Shown here piece by piece: positions 29,881 through 41,862 of a DNA stretch of 64,000 bases (within the stretch, counting starts at the first letter, position 1; each line of letters starts with the position of its first letter). Source of the DNA: Ascaphus truei (Eukaryota; Chordata; Amphibia; Anura; Ascaphidae); the NCBI GenBank assembly GCA_036426205.1, contig CM071571.1, forward strand, positions 112,994,316 to 113,058,315, read 5' to 3'. The notes beneath the pieces are model-generated. The model ran no database searches, was not told the DNA's origin, and was given only the letters and a program-made list of their open reading frames with translations. The translations under genes were made by a program, and so were the position numbers.

Positions 29881-32800
29881 ATGTCTAATATGGCACTATT
29901 CACCAATAGAGCACTTTTAGAGAATGATTTTGAAGGTTTCTTTGAGAAAACAACAAGTAATAGGAAATGAATCAGAGATACACTAGAAACATATTTCACT
30001 AAATGGAGAATTATTGAATCAAGAAATTACACAAAAATGGGAGATTTCGTGAGGAAGTATTTAGAGCACAAAAAGATTCCTAGGGGGTACGTAATGTTAA
30101 AGCACCCACTATAGACACGGATGGATGAAAGCTTTATGACTGAGTGGAACTTTTATTAGACACATATGCTCTGAGGGTTAATGCAACTACTTATCAAACA
30201 TAGAAGCACTATTTAGATAAGATAGATGGGGAGGTCAATAACATTAAAAACCAACTAGAACATATGGCCATGACAGAATACAAAATCCTAGAGGACAAAG
30301 TCATTCAAAAAACGGCTAAATTAGGTAAAGAAGTTAAAATGATAAACAGAAAAAAATTCTGAGAGACAAGAGGGACTAGATGAGGGGAAAAGAGAGGAAT
30401 TGGAAAAGAGACTAAAGTGTTTCAAACTGCTGATATTATGATCTAAGTTAGAACCCAATCCAGAATCTACCCCCAAGCCCGAAACTTTATATATAAAGAA
30501 AGGGGCCATAAATAAACTTAATATCACTACCCCGGGACAAGTAGAATCTAGACATAGGATTGACAAAACGCAGGGAACTAAAATAGTAAAAATCCAACTC
30601 TAAACAGATCAGGAGTGGTCGAGGTTTGAACGTAAGGGGGAAGAAAGGGATTATGATCACAGAGAGTATAGAGAAAGATCACCCTTACATAGATAAATGA
30701 TAGGGACCAAACATATAGGGATTATAAGAGAAAGATCCCCATTTTAAGATCGAATGAGAGACCTAAGAGAACCATAGGGGTCCTACCCATTTTTTGAGCA
30801 TCGCCGGGAACGAACCAGTGAAAGAACAGTGGAGAGAAAAAGGAAATCCATCAATGAAAAAAGGTGTACTAGAGAGAAAGCGGTCCAGAACAGACGATAT
30901 AGAGGAAAGAGGGAGGGACAACGAAAGAGAAAGAAAAAGACAAGATCCAGGAAAACAACTGGTAGAGCATAAAAGCAATATCTTTATATTAGCTCGTACA
31001 AACTTACACAGGCTGAAACTAAAGTTTTAGAAAAAGGCCAAATTTTGCTCCAGTACGTGGCCAAACCCCTTTGAACTCTATGTAGATGTCCATAAATTTA
31101 TCAGGAAGCTTACACTAAAGAAATATTTCCTGAGGGAACCCTGTTAGTAGAACTTTAAATACAGGAAACCAAATCCCTAAAGAAAAAATAGAAATCCTAT
31201 AACACCCTTAAAAATAAAAGCACATTTTACCCTAGAGCCATAAAAGGGAATTATATTGATATTTTTACCGATATGGTGATTAGCGATCTTGGAAAAAGCA
31301 CGAGTAACTTTAAGGGTAAAAAACACAACCTACCAAAGAGGAAAAGGAGGCTGTAAAATCTTAACTGAAAATAAGGACATTGTTAAAATACACGACAAGG
31401 GGGGGGGGTCTGGTTTGTTATGGACACCAGTTTTTTTTAGAGAGGAGTCTAGTAGAATTTTAGGTGACAATTCAACCTATGATGACTTTTGAGTAACCCT
31501 ACGGAGATATTCAAAAGGGAACTAACCACTATTATGGAAAAAGGATTTGAAGATGAAGAATAACAATAAAGGAAATAGAATATCTAATAGTTAAAAATCC
31601 TAAAGTACCGATATTCTTACTTCATCCCTAAACTGCACAAAACCCAACTAGACCCCCGGCCGCCCATAATATCAGGCATTGTTCGCTCACATCAAATGAG
31701 TAAATTCTTAGATCATTTATTGCAAAAATGTCCAAGAAACTCCCTCTTATCTAAGAGATACCTCCCATGTACTCAATTAATTCAAGATGTGAATGGGACG
31801 AGCATTGATATATGGGGTAACATGTGATGTGGGGTCTTATTACACCTCCATCAAACACGTTGATGTTTAAAGCGGTTAGCAGACACTTTAGGGATGATAT
31901 GAAGTGTTGGAGAAAATTTGAAATCCTTTATATTAAGTGGGATACAATACATACTAACCCACAATTATTTTAACTATGATGGAGATTACTTCCTCCAGAC
32001 ATCGGCACTGCAATGGGACACCACGTTTGCACCTAGCTACGCTAACCTATTTATGGTATGTGGGAGCGTGGCTACATATGGAACAACAACCCACATGGTG
32101 CAAACCTGGTGCTCTGGAGAGATTTATCGATGATGTGCTGTGTGTCTGAAGGGGGACATAGAAGAAGATCTAGAATTGTTTAAATTGTATTGAAAATAAA
32201 TCCCTTTAATATAAAATTTACGTTTACCGTGTAGTAAAAGTATTAATTCTTAGACTTAACCTTGTATGTGAAAATAATCAGATACAAACTAAAACATACC
32301 ATAAGGAGGTGGATGCTAATACGTATCTTTGGCTTCTAGCCACCACCATCCAAAATGGATTCAAAATATCCCACAGGGCAAGCCCTAAGAATAAAAAGAA
32401 ACTGCTCGCAGAGAAAGATGTTTGTACAAACCAATTAAACTCCCTAGAGAAAAATTTCTTGAGAGAGAGATTACAGCAGGGAGGGGTAATAAAGCTATCC
32501 GTGCAGTTAAAGATATAGATAGTCAAATCTTATTAACCCTAAAATAATAAAAAGAGCCAACTGTACAAGGAGAATTTATCCCCTTCATCACTAAATTCAA
32601 ATAGTATGGCCCCAGAAATAAAGAAAAATTATAAACAAGCATTGGGGGATCCTCCTGAGAGACCCAATATTGAACACATTCCTGCCAGATACCCACAAAT
32701 TGTTTATAAACGTGCTGACACTTGAAAAGTAAATTATCACCTAGTTCCCCTTAGTGGGCCTAAAATAAGTAGCACCATGTGGTTATCCACCTGAAAGGTT

Positions 32801-32945
32801 TCTTTATATGTAACCAATGCATAGGTTTTTTTCAGTGTTAAAGGCAGTAAATTTCCATCACGTGACGCACGTTAGCTTGTAAACACTTTCTTAACTGTAA
32901 CTAGTAAGACTGTGTTTATACTTATTAGAATGCCCCCTGCGGTTA
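29881..32945 (+). pseudogene. PLE-A copy 1, gap-ridden
   Basis: Same sequence as 52,888-56,000 from ATGTCTAATATGGC through ORF1, RT (RFIDDVLCV region near 32,125) and the start of the endonuclease (LLECPCG region near 32,920), but with dozens of one-base gaps and insertions that break every frame. Differences grow toward the right end, where similarity stops abruptly at about 32,945 in the middle of the GIY-YIG domain. Substitutions are few. Either recent decay or unpolished sequence. Confidence 0.85.
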
Positions 32946-34139
32946 TCTCACATAATTAATTTATGTGGGTATGCACCGAAACACTTTATTCGAGCAAATA
33001 CCCAGTATTGTACCTGCAGAACTCTGGAATGCGCCGCCTCGCACCTATGACAGCCGTGTGTTGCCTTCCAGCTGGTTCATGGCTGGCTGACGGGCGGATG
33101 ATCTGTTAATGATAATGATTAGGTTTCTAGGCTGCAAGGCGTAGGTGTTCTACCAGATGGCATAAAATTCTGAATTGTAAGGCAGTGTATATATATATTA
33201 CTGTCCCGTATGCAAGCCAGCGGGAATAAATGCTTCAATACCTGCCTGGAACAAATAACCCCAATGCACTCGGGCAGAAAAACCGTCACAAAACTCAATA
33301 CACAGGGTATACCGAATTGTGGGGACTAGCCGAGCTCGAATAAAGGTGTCGACAGTGGATATAAGCGCTACTTTTTAGGTCGTTTTGTTACAACACACAC
33401 ACTACACATATATATATATATATATAATAGTATAATATATACTAGATAGTATTATATATATATATATCTATATAGATATATATATATATGAATATAAAAT
33501 CAAAAATTAAAGAGATGATTACCATCTGTGGCTAAACGAAAGCTTTTATTGTGCGGAGCTTTGAAGATACACTGATATCTTCTTCCGGCGATGTTACAAT
33601 GAATAAGCAAGCAAAAAGCTCTACTTAAACAGTGTCTATTGGAATGTTATCTGTGCTGGTCCTTCCACCGTGTGGATGTGTTATATGGCTGGAGGGTCAA
33701 AACGGTCCTGAAAGAGATGATGAAAAGTGTGTGTATGTGTATTCAGTTGAATAAAAATGAATGGAGGCCCACAGTATATACAGTGCTTACAAAAAAGGTG
33801 TGTGTGAGTGGGAGCGGATAAAATGGGGTGGGTGGGTGTGGAAATGTGAGAGTTAGTAGATAACTACAAGTGTGTGTGGATACTATGTGGTCCCTATTGG
33901 TGTATAGGGATGGAAAAACAAGGAGTATAAGATGTGTGAAGACAGCTGTGTGTGCATTACATATAGCACCAGTATGTACAGAAATGGCCTTTAGCGCTCA
34001 TGGGAGAGAGTTCACTTGGTACAAGTAATGATCATAAAATTTCGATATCTGTTTAGGGCCACTGCTAAGTGGTCCCGCACATTGCATAAATTGTGTTTTA
34101 AGATTACCTTTGAGTATGGCAACCTCAGCTCGTCATTCT
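32946..34139. other. Non-coding, unrelated to PLE-A; TA microsatellite
   Basis: 32,946-33,400 is GC-balanced sequence of unknown origin (ACCTGCAGAACTCTGGAATG, CAAGCCAGCGGGAATAAATG); the ending GTCGTTTTGTTACAAC could be an LTR end, but I cannot pair it. 33,405-33,490 is an imperfect TA/ATATATA microsatellite. 33,500-34,139 continues into the left inverted arm and may match sequence beyond the right window edge. Confidence 0.5.
33551..33592 (-). ncRNA. Degenerate hammerhead-like fold
   Basis: Minus strand: CCGGAAGAAGATATC, loop, GTATCTTCAAAGCTCCGCAC. Helix II GATA with TATC, GAAA-like box CAAAG, decayed first box. Weak; likely relic. Confidence 0.3.
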
Positions 34140-35009
34140 TATGGCCAGAGTCCGAAAATGTCGCCAAAGGACTGTCTCTTGTTCCGCGTGTGTGCTGTGG
34201 CGGTGCAGGTTCATTCGTTGTTTAGCCCCATCTATATATAATAGGTGATGAGTAACAATAACAAAGAAATGGGTAAGACAAAAAAACAGGTCAAATATAA
34301 CACTCACATGCTACATCACAACACAAGCACAATTTAGCTACATCAAACACAGCACATAGCAAAAAAAATACAACACATAGCCATAAATAGGTAAACAAAA
34401 TGACAATCAGACAATTGAATGGCAAAGTGGGTACTGATCTAAATAATATGTGCATCATTACACTATGCCATTCCAATGCTCAAACAGAAGAAACAATGTA
34501 CAAACCAGATCCAAATGCATCCAAACAAGAAGAAAATAAATAAATAAATCAAGAAGTAAAAAGAAATAAATTACCAACAATCAATTAATCACAATCCAAA
34601 AAATAAATTACACCATTCACAATTAAAACACCAAAACCAAACCATTAGAAATAAATGAAAAGTTCAAAGTTAAGCACCATAGACAAAATCTAACTAACAA
34701 AAGACGCATCTATTAAAAAAGCAAGCACCCTGAATAACTATAACTAAAAAATACACTAACTAAATTAAGAATTAAAATTACATTGCACAACATTCTATAA
34801 CAAAAAAAGCAAAATAACATTCAAAACAACATATGTACGGGGATGTCCCAACCGGTTACTGTTCATCGCCACCCAGTGATCATGGCTTTGTAAGCCCTGT
34901 ACGATCCAGAAATTTAAAGGGGTAGTGAACTCCACAATAATAATTTAAGTATACAGTTTACCGGTGCTGCGGTTCAAGCGCAGAACTATCAGGTATTGTT
35001 CCAAAGCAA

Positions 35010-35200
35010 TTAGCAGGAAAAGAAGGATCAACGCTTCACGTTTTTTTAAAGAAGTGATTTTATTGTGACAACAACGTTTGACCAATATGTCTTTCTCCAG
35101 GCCTAGTCACTTGAGAAAAGGAAAGACCTATTGGTCGAACGTCTTGGGTGGCACAATTACTACTTTTAAAAAACGTGAGGTTGGACCTTCTTTCTGAAGA
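35010..35200. repeat. Hairpin with two opposed hammerhead-like folds (left arm copy)
   Basis: Imperfect counterpart of 62,936-63,120: GAAGGATCAACGCTTCACG...TTGACCAATATGTCTTTCTC against CACTTGAGAAAAGGAAAGACCTATTGG...AAAACGTGAGGTTGGACC. More gaps than the right copy. Confidence 0.75.
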
Positions 35201-36144
35201 TCGACATTAGCAGGTTAATCTGGGGCCCTTGACACCCCCTTCCTGCTTCCCCGAAAAGTAAATGAAGTCTGTGGTGACGCATGGCACCTGTGTGTACAGC
35301 CCTTGTAGGTGGGTACAGAAAAAAAATGGGACAAAAAAAAAAAAAACATCGGTTACGCATTAGTGGTAAAAAAAAATCCATGAGCCCGCCCATTCATGGA
35401 AGTTTCTAAGGGGAGTAGGCTAAAGTTAGTGGGAGTTCTCCTAAGCCTCCTCATGGAGTGCGGAGGGTAGGGGCAGTCCTTCCAGACTCCTGCTTGACTG
35501 AGGAGTGCTTAGAAGAGTCTTCCTCATTCCCCTGGGCGAGAGGGGGATGAAGGAGAGTCCACTCCTGATCCCTGGCTAGGGTGAAGGAGGGATGAAGCAG
35601 ATGGGCACTGTAGACATCCCTATTCGGGGTTCGCCTGTTCACTGTGGCTAGCTAGTCAAGATCACGGAGCAGCGGAAGAGTAGACACTGTCAAAAAGTCC
35701 TGAGGCGCAGCATAAAATGTGCTGCCAGAGGTAAGATGTATGCGTGAATAAAGATCCAGACAATTATACTTCAGCCTATGGTGTCAGTCCCGGCTCTGAC
35801 GAGAAGGTATGTGTGTATGTGGTGGTGCTGACCTACATTGGGGGGAGCATCACTACTGGAGGGCTATGAAACCACCATGAAAAGAGCGATGTCAAAGGAT
35901 CTCATAAACATCCTGACAGACCAATCAGGACCTCTGGAACCACCAGGTGAAAGACCAACCACAACGACCGGTTAGGTTTGGCGTTAAATGCTCCCCTTCC
36001 AGATATTGCCTACTGAAAGTGGGGGCGGGGGACACGGGGTTACACATAAAAACAAGCATTGCAAAAACATACATTGATTGCTTGTATGTATGTGTATTGT
36101 ATGTATAATTCATAGCATCAAAAATTCAATCACAAGTTTAAACA

Positions 36145-36425
36145 AAAGTGTAGAGAGAGGGGGTTCATGAGTTGAACCGACATTGTTGTTAAGCTCGGAG
36201 ACCCCGTACTTCATAAGATACAGGGCTCCATTATGGGGTGCCTGATATCGCATCTGAGAATTATAAATTTCCCGGTCAGGCGTACGAGGGGAGCTTTAAA
36301 AGCACAGGGGGGGCGATACCGGCAACCAAACAGGGCCTGTATCTCATGAGAGTACGTTGGCCGGTCCCAAAGGACGTGGAAAACAATGCAGTTCAGCTCA
36401 AAGACCCCATGCCTATGTACACTAG
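36145..36425. repeat. Palindromic MITE-like element, copy 3 (left arm)
   Basis: Contains CCCGTACTTCATAAGATACAGG, TTATGGGGTGCC, and the mate GGCGATACCGGCAACC...GGCCTGTATCTCATGAG. Inverted counterpart of 61,795-62,060, with the CACGTGAC centre degraded to CAGGCGTACGAGG. Confidence 0.72.
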
Positions 36426-37370
36426 TGTAGCCCTGGGTAGTTTGGGGGTTACATGCCTTTCTCCTCGTGCAACTAATCCTGTTAAGAGCAGGTTGCCAAT
36501 AGTAATCATGGGGTTTCCCCCCACCCCATGTTGTGTGTAGTATCTGGTGAAGGTTTGTGTCAACAGGCCCTTTGTCCAATTTACATGGACACCGGGGTGG
36601 CTGCCTATGGAGCTATTTAGTGCACTAACACTTCTGTATTTAGTAGTGTGCCTCACCACATAAATGGAGTGAGGTGAGTTGTACAGGCAAAACTGTCAGG
36701 GCCTCTGGTAGAATTTGTGGTCCTCCCTAGGGGAATGGTGTGGGAAGAATATCATCCTTACTCCATCAGGGGTACGTAAGGGAAGAGCTAGACTGCTTTC
36801 AGTGCCTCTGCCTGGGAGTGATGCGTCAGGGATTCCTTTGGGTGGCAACCCTATAATGAGCGTTTGAAGGACCCAGGCTTAATGAAGGGCAGTCTGCCAT
36901 GTCTGACGAAATTAAGTATGCTGTTGCCAAAAAAACCTTCTTGCCTGAGAGTGAGTCAGTCAGGGGAGAAGATGGCACATAGAGGTTCATCTTCAGTGGA
37001 CTCCTCCCTACTACGACTGGGGGTCGGAAGAGATGGAGGCGCTGTAACATGAGTGAGTATAATTAACCCTACCTCATAAGCCAGTCCTGATGCCATTCCC
37101 CACTACATCGCAGGAGACTCAGGGGATTCTGTAAACCAGCAGGTGCACCACACTAACACTTCATGTAACAGGGGTCAGTGTCCACAGAAGGGGGTCAATA
37201 TGAGGATGGGCTGGGGCAAACACCCATTACATAGTATTAAAAATGTATAATTTATGCTGCACAATCGCCTGTAAGAGCCTGCATGGAGAAGCAGCATCTC
37301 GTGCAGCTCTACAGGCTGTTTTTTTTTCTATATCAGCTATCGTGTTGTAGAATTTTTAAGCACGATAGCA

Positions 37371-37393
37371 GGGGGGGGGGGGGGGGGGGGGGG
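37371..37393. repeat. Poly-G tract (23 G)
   Basis: Flanked by CACGATAGCA and AAGCGCTTGCGCGATC. Inverted counterpart is C20 at 60839-60858. Such tracts often break reads or assemblies. Confidence 0.95.
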
Positions 37394-37499
37394 AAGCGCT
37401 TGCGCGATCTTGCATATTTTAGCAAAAAAATTCAATCGGGTGCAAAACGAAGAGCTAAAGTGCATAGCCCCCTATGAGGGGTTAGTGCCTTCAAGTCTG

Positions 37500-38822
37500 A
37501 TCTCAACTATCACCTGGACTTTTAGTACTACCAGTATTATAAAGTGTTAGCTATGAGATCAATTTAGGTATATACCAGGTCTACATGTTTTCTCTAACTA
37601 GGAGTGTGTCTCCAGTAGATCCCACATTATAGGGGCAGATAGTGAGAAAAACCGTGTTATCTAATGCGCTTAAATTGATGTAATGCACAATATAAACAGT
37701 GTAAGGGTATAAGTGAATAACCAAAGGAAAATAGTGCTGTAATGTGCTCAAATTAAAATCAATTAAATAGTGATTTTGTGCTGTAATTGAATAAAATACA
37801 GACTTAATCCAGATGCTCGCCCCTTGATAGGAGTGCTTTTCAATCCACGATTTGCATTGGTGTCCAGGAATATCAGGGAGCGCAAGATTATGTGAATAGA
37901 AAAACATTACAAATGGTGCAATATGGCTTAAGTCTTTCTTTTCAATACATTTTCAGATACCCGACTCAAGTTATACTCACAGATTCTCTGTGCTAAGATG
38001 TACATAAAGGTTTCTATCTTTCAATCTTTAGGGGGGTTGTACATCTGTGGAACCGCTTAAGGTAAAGGATCCTCACCGAATATACCATTTAGAAAAGAAG
38101 AGGAACAAACATAGTGAAAATTGAAAGACACCTGTTTATCTACATGAAAGGGTAAAAAACACACTCAGCATGTTTCTAAAAAATATGCGCCAGATAGACC
38201 AATACATGATCAAACAGCCGCCCGCGGAGGTTGCAGAGGTGGTCTCCCTGCTCGATGCTCATGGTAACTGTGACATCAGCATCTTCGGCTCCCGCATTCG
38301 GTTTCGATCCCCAGATGTAGACCCCGGAGGCTCTCTGAAGCAAACGATGATACGGTGTGGAGTCCTCCCTAGTCTTTGCTGGTCACTGGAAAAGATAGCA
38401 CTCTACGCGTTCTCCTCCTTGGAGGTTTCATCAGGAGTATGGATGATAGTATATTGACTCCATATATACCTAACCTACGGGGACTATGGTGGAATAATCA
38501 ACCAACCACACATAATGTGCTATTAGAATAATGGCCACAAATAATCACCCATATGAGTGCCTCGAAAAAATTTAAACCTACAAACTGAAAATTGTTGCAG
38601 TCCAAAAAAATGATTAACAAATTAACTATAAGCAATGATACTAAAATATATAAAACACAATGTATAAAAACACACAAGTATAGGAAAAATACAATTATTA
38701 AAAAAATATGAAATGTGGAATGTAATGACATAGAAATATGAGATGGATGGTTAGATCTGTGGAATAAGGAAAACAGAAATTAGGAGCTGAACTGTTACAG
38801 AAAGAACAAAGGGATATCATTT
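37500..38822 (-). repeat. PLE-B terminal repeat (left arm)
   Basis: Reverse complement of 59,388-60,700, following the PLE-B stop. It contains the ribozyme at 38,397-38,441. Left limit approximate. Confidence 0.7.
38397..38441 (-). ncRNA. Hammerhead ribozyme, PLE-B (left arm, one base missing in core)
   Basis: Minus strand equals 59,766-59,814 except that the GAAA box reads GAA (GGAGGAGAACGCG), a single-base loss that would abolish activity. CTGATGA and helix II CCTCC/GGAGG are intact. Confidence 0.72.
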
Positions 38823-40782
38823 TAAAAAAACACACTTATATCAAGGTCAATGTTTAGACCTGGGGGGACAAAGTCTTTAATTCAGTTCCAAAAAGGATTC
38901 TCTTTTAATTAAAGCTACATCTCTGTCACCTCCCCTCCAATGTGACAAAAACTGTTCTATGCCCACTATATCTAATCCAACTGGATCTGCCATTTGTGAA
39001 CATGCAAAAAATGTGTAGATACATTATGTGTAATCAATTTCTTTTGATATTCCAATGTGCTCTAAAATTCGGGTCCAAGAGGACGGATGGTCTTCCCTAC
39101 GTATTGTAAGCCACAAGGGTATACAAGGCAGGTACACTATGTATTAGAACTACAATTAATGTGTTTTTGATGTTATAATTTCTGCCTGTTGCATTTGATG
39201 TGAATGTATCAATGAAAGCCTGTTGGCAGCTAGGACAATTTTTGCACACAAAAAAAAACCTTTTGGAAGATCTAACCATCCTTGTGTTTTGACCCTCATT
39301 GGTTTTCTCTACGGTACTTGAGAAGAAGGTTGGTTTTTGATATTAGGGCTTTGCGATAAAGAACTTGAGCTCTTCTGGAAGGAAGTCACCTAGTATTGGA
39401 TCATTTTTTAATATGCCAATGTTTGTTCAGGATGTTTTTAATACCTCCGCTGCTTTATTAAATTGTGTTAGAAAGGGTATCTCGAACACTGATGTTCTTA
39501 GTTTTTACACTAGGGGCCAAAAGGGGAATCTCTCGTGGGGGAGATGGTTTTATCTAGGGATTCTTTTACACTTGTACTATCATATTTACTTTCATAAATT
39601 TGCTAGTTAAGACCCCTGATTGTTCTAAGAATGTTTGATCATCTGTGCAATTTCGTTTGATTCTCCTATATTGGCCTATAGGGATATTTTTTGACCACTG
39701 ATTTTATGATGACAAACTTCATGGAGAGGATGAAATAATTGGCATCAACTTCTTTAAAAATAATTTTTCGTTTTATCTTTCTCCTTCAAATAAAATTGTT
39801 AAATCTAAAAAATTGAACAGACCGAGGAGTTGATGATTAGAGGTAAATTCAAATTGACTTGATTTGCATTCAAGTATATGAGGAAAACTTCAAGGTCCTC
39901 AATAGGCCCCTTCTAAATAAAGAAAATGTCGTCTATATAATGACGCCAGGAGACCAGGTTCGTCAAGCCCCACCCATGACTAAATATGGTAGTTCTCCAT
40001 ACGCTCATGAAGAGATTCGCGTAGCTTGGTGCGAACCTGTTCCCCATCGCCATTCCCAACAATGAAGGAAACAATCTCCATTGAAACCAGAATTTTTTTT
40101 GGAGGATAAATTTCATACTATTTATCAAAAAACTCAATAATGTGGCATATGCATTTACCACTATTTTCTAATATTTTTAAAATGCCTGCAATCATCACCA
40201 TGTCTGATTGTGGTAAGGGCAGTCACACCGTAGTACCAAATAGTAGTGTTATCCCATTTAAATCTCTTAGCATCAGTAAGACATCATTCGTATCTTAAGA
40301 TTAGACCTTTGTTCTTAACAAAATTTTGCAGAAAATTGTCAATATATTCGGATAGGTTGGATAAATAGGTCTCTGTGGGGTTGAATATCTTTATGCACAT
40401 GAGGAGAAAGTAGAACACGGGGAAACATAGGGTGTTCTACTAACAGAAATTTTGATCATTTTCATTTAGTATCCCCATTCTTTCCCTTCTTCTAATAACA
40501 CTTTGAGTTCTTTAATAAAAGTTTCTGAGGATTAGACCCTCATTTTTTATATGTCATAGAATCACCCAAAATGCGTTGGACTATATCTTTATATAGTAAC
40601 GCGGGCCATCATGGACCACTCCTTCCCTTTGTCCGCTGTTTAATTACTCATATCTGTGTCTGATTGCTAAATCATCTAATGGCTTCTTTTTGTGCTCTGG
40701 TCAAGATTATAGTGGTTTTGCTTTCGATCTGCAAGTTTTTCTAAATCTTTGTTTTAATTGAAAAAAACACATCAAGGTGTTA
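38823..40782 (-). pseudogene. PLE-B right part: RT and GIY-YIG (left arm)
   Basis: Reverse complement of 57,408-59,387, with many frame breaks. Recognisable on the minus strand: FAPSYANLFMSVW (near 40,030), HYIDDIFFI (about 39,920-39,945), and the endonuclease block YPCGLQYVGKTIRP-type (around 39,090-39,120). The junction with A at 40,782 holds the target word with one base missing. Confidence 0.82.
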
Positions 40783-41862
40783 TAATACAAAAAATGCAAT
40801 GACCCGGCGCTCCAGGCTTAAAACAATACCCCAGTCACATGATTAGTCCAAATGAATACTGGAAAGTTCTTTTCAATATTCAGCTGATGGAGAGATGATG
40901 ATCCAATTCCTGGGTTAGTTGGACTCCTCCCAGTGAATAATAGACAAAAAGGAAAAGACCATTGCGCAGCCACAGAACAATAAATGACTCACGACAGATT
41001 AAAGTAATTACTTACAGACTTTTGTGTTGGTGTTCCTTTGAGACAATCTGTGCTTAAAACCTCTCTCCCTCTTCAGATATTACGAATCCAACGTGTTGTA
41101 TGTCATTCATCCAGGTTTTTCTATCTGTTCCAGCATTACCACTCAGACATGGTCCCATGTGTTCCCAGAAAGGAGATACATAGAAGATGATGGTGCAGAT
41201 TGATAAAATTTATTACAATGAAAAAAAAAACAGCAAAAGGCTACTCACATAAACCAAGTGCGTGTTAAAACAGCTAACAAAGTGCCGTCCGCAGCTTGAT
41301 ACAATCAGGTATAGCAGGCTTCTGGGATGATAGCACTTTGTATTGCAAACCTGAAGTGGCGTCTATCCTATGCATCCGATGCGAGATCCGCCCCTTTATG
41401 TGATTGCTATCTCTATCTCAGTTGAGGTGGCCAGCACTACACATTGTGCTGTCTGCTCTCTCTGAGTAAACTGCGGCAGCCCGTGCGCAGCTCAGTGATG
41501 TTCACACCATGGCGTCTCTCCTGATCTCTCGACGCCTGATGACCGTGTAGTTCTAGCTCCTCCCTCTCCAGACGTGTTTCGTGACGCAATGTGGTTACTT
41601 CATCAGTGGATGAGGGGGGAGTTGACTCTACTGATATATATACCCTGGAGGGTATGCATACAAGCTAATTGAGTAAAAAGCAGATAAATGAATAAAATTG
41701 CACACATAATACTTACCTGATGTAAACCACTAGGGAATCATCCCTGGGGATTAAGTGGCAATGCACCAAGCTCATAAAAGTGACATTTCCTGCCTTTCCA
41801 ATATAGAATTACAAAATGAAAACAATTGTTGCATGATTGATTATTGTATAAGACAGGGAGGT
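40783..41862 (-). repeat. PLE-A terminal repeat 'A' (left arm, between PLE-A and PLE-B)
   Basis: Reverse complement of 56,303-57,407, from CAATAATCAATCATGCAACA (right end here) to GTATTATAACACC (left end). Contains the hammerhead at 41,554. Confidence 0.85.
41554..41626 (-). ncRNA. Hammerhead ribozyme, PLE-A (left arm)
   Basis: Minus strand matches 56,541-56,615 in the core: CTGATGA, helix II GTAAC/GTCAC, GAAA, ACACGTC. Helix I strands CTCCCCCCTCATCCA and TGGAGAGGGAGGAGCTA are present. Confidence 0.8.

Noticed and set aside
32946..33400. A solo LTR
   Set aside because: The GTTACAAC-like end is suggestive, but I find no matching start, second copy or target duplication.
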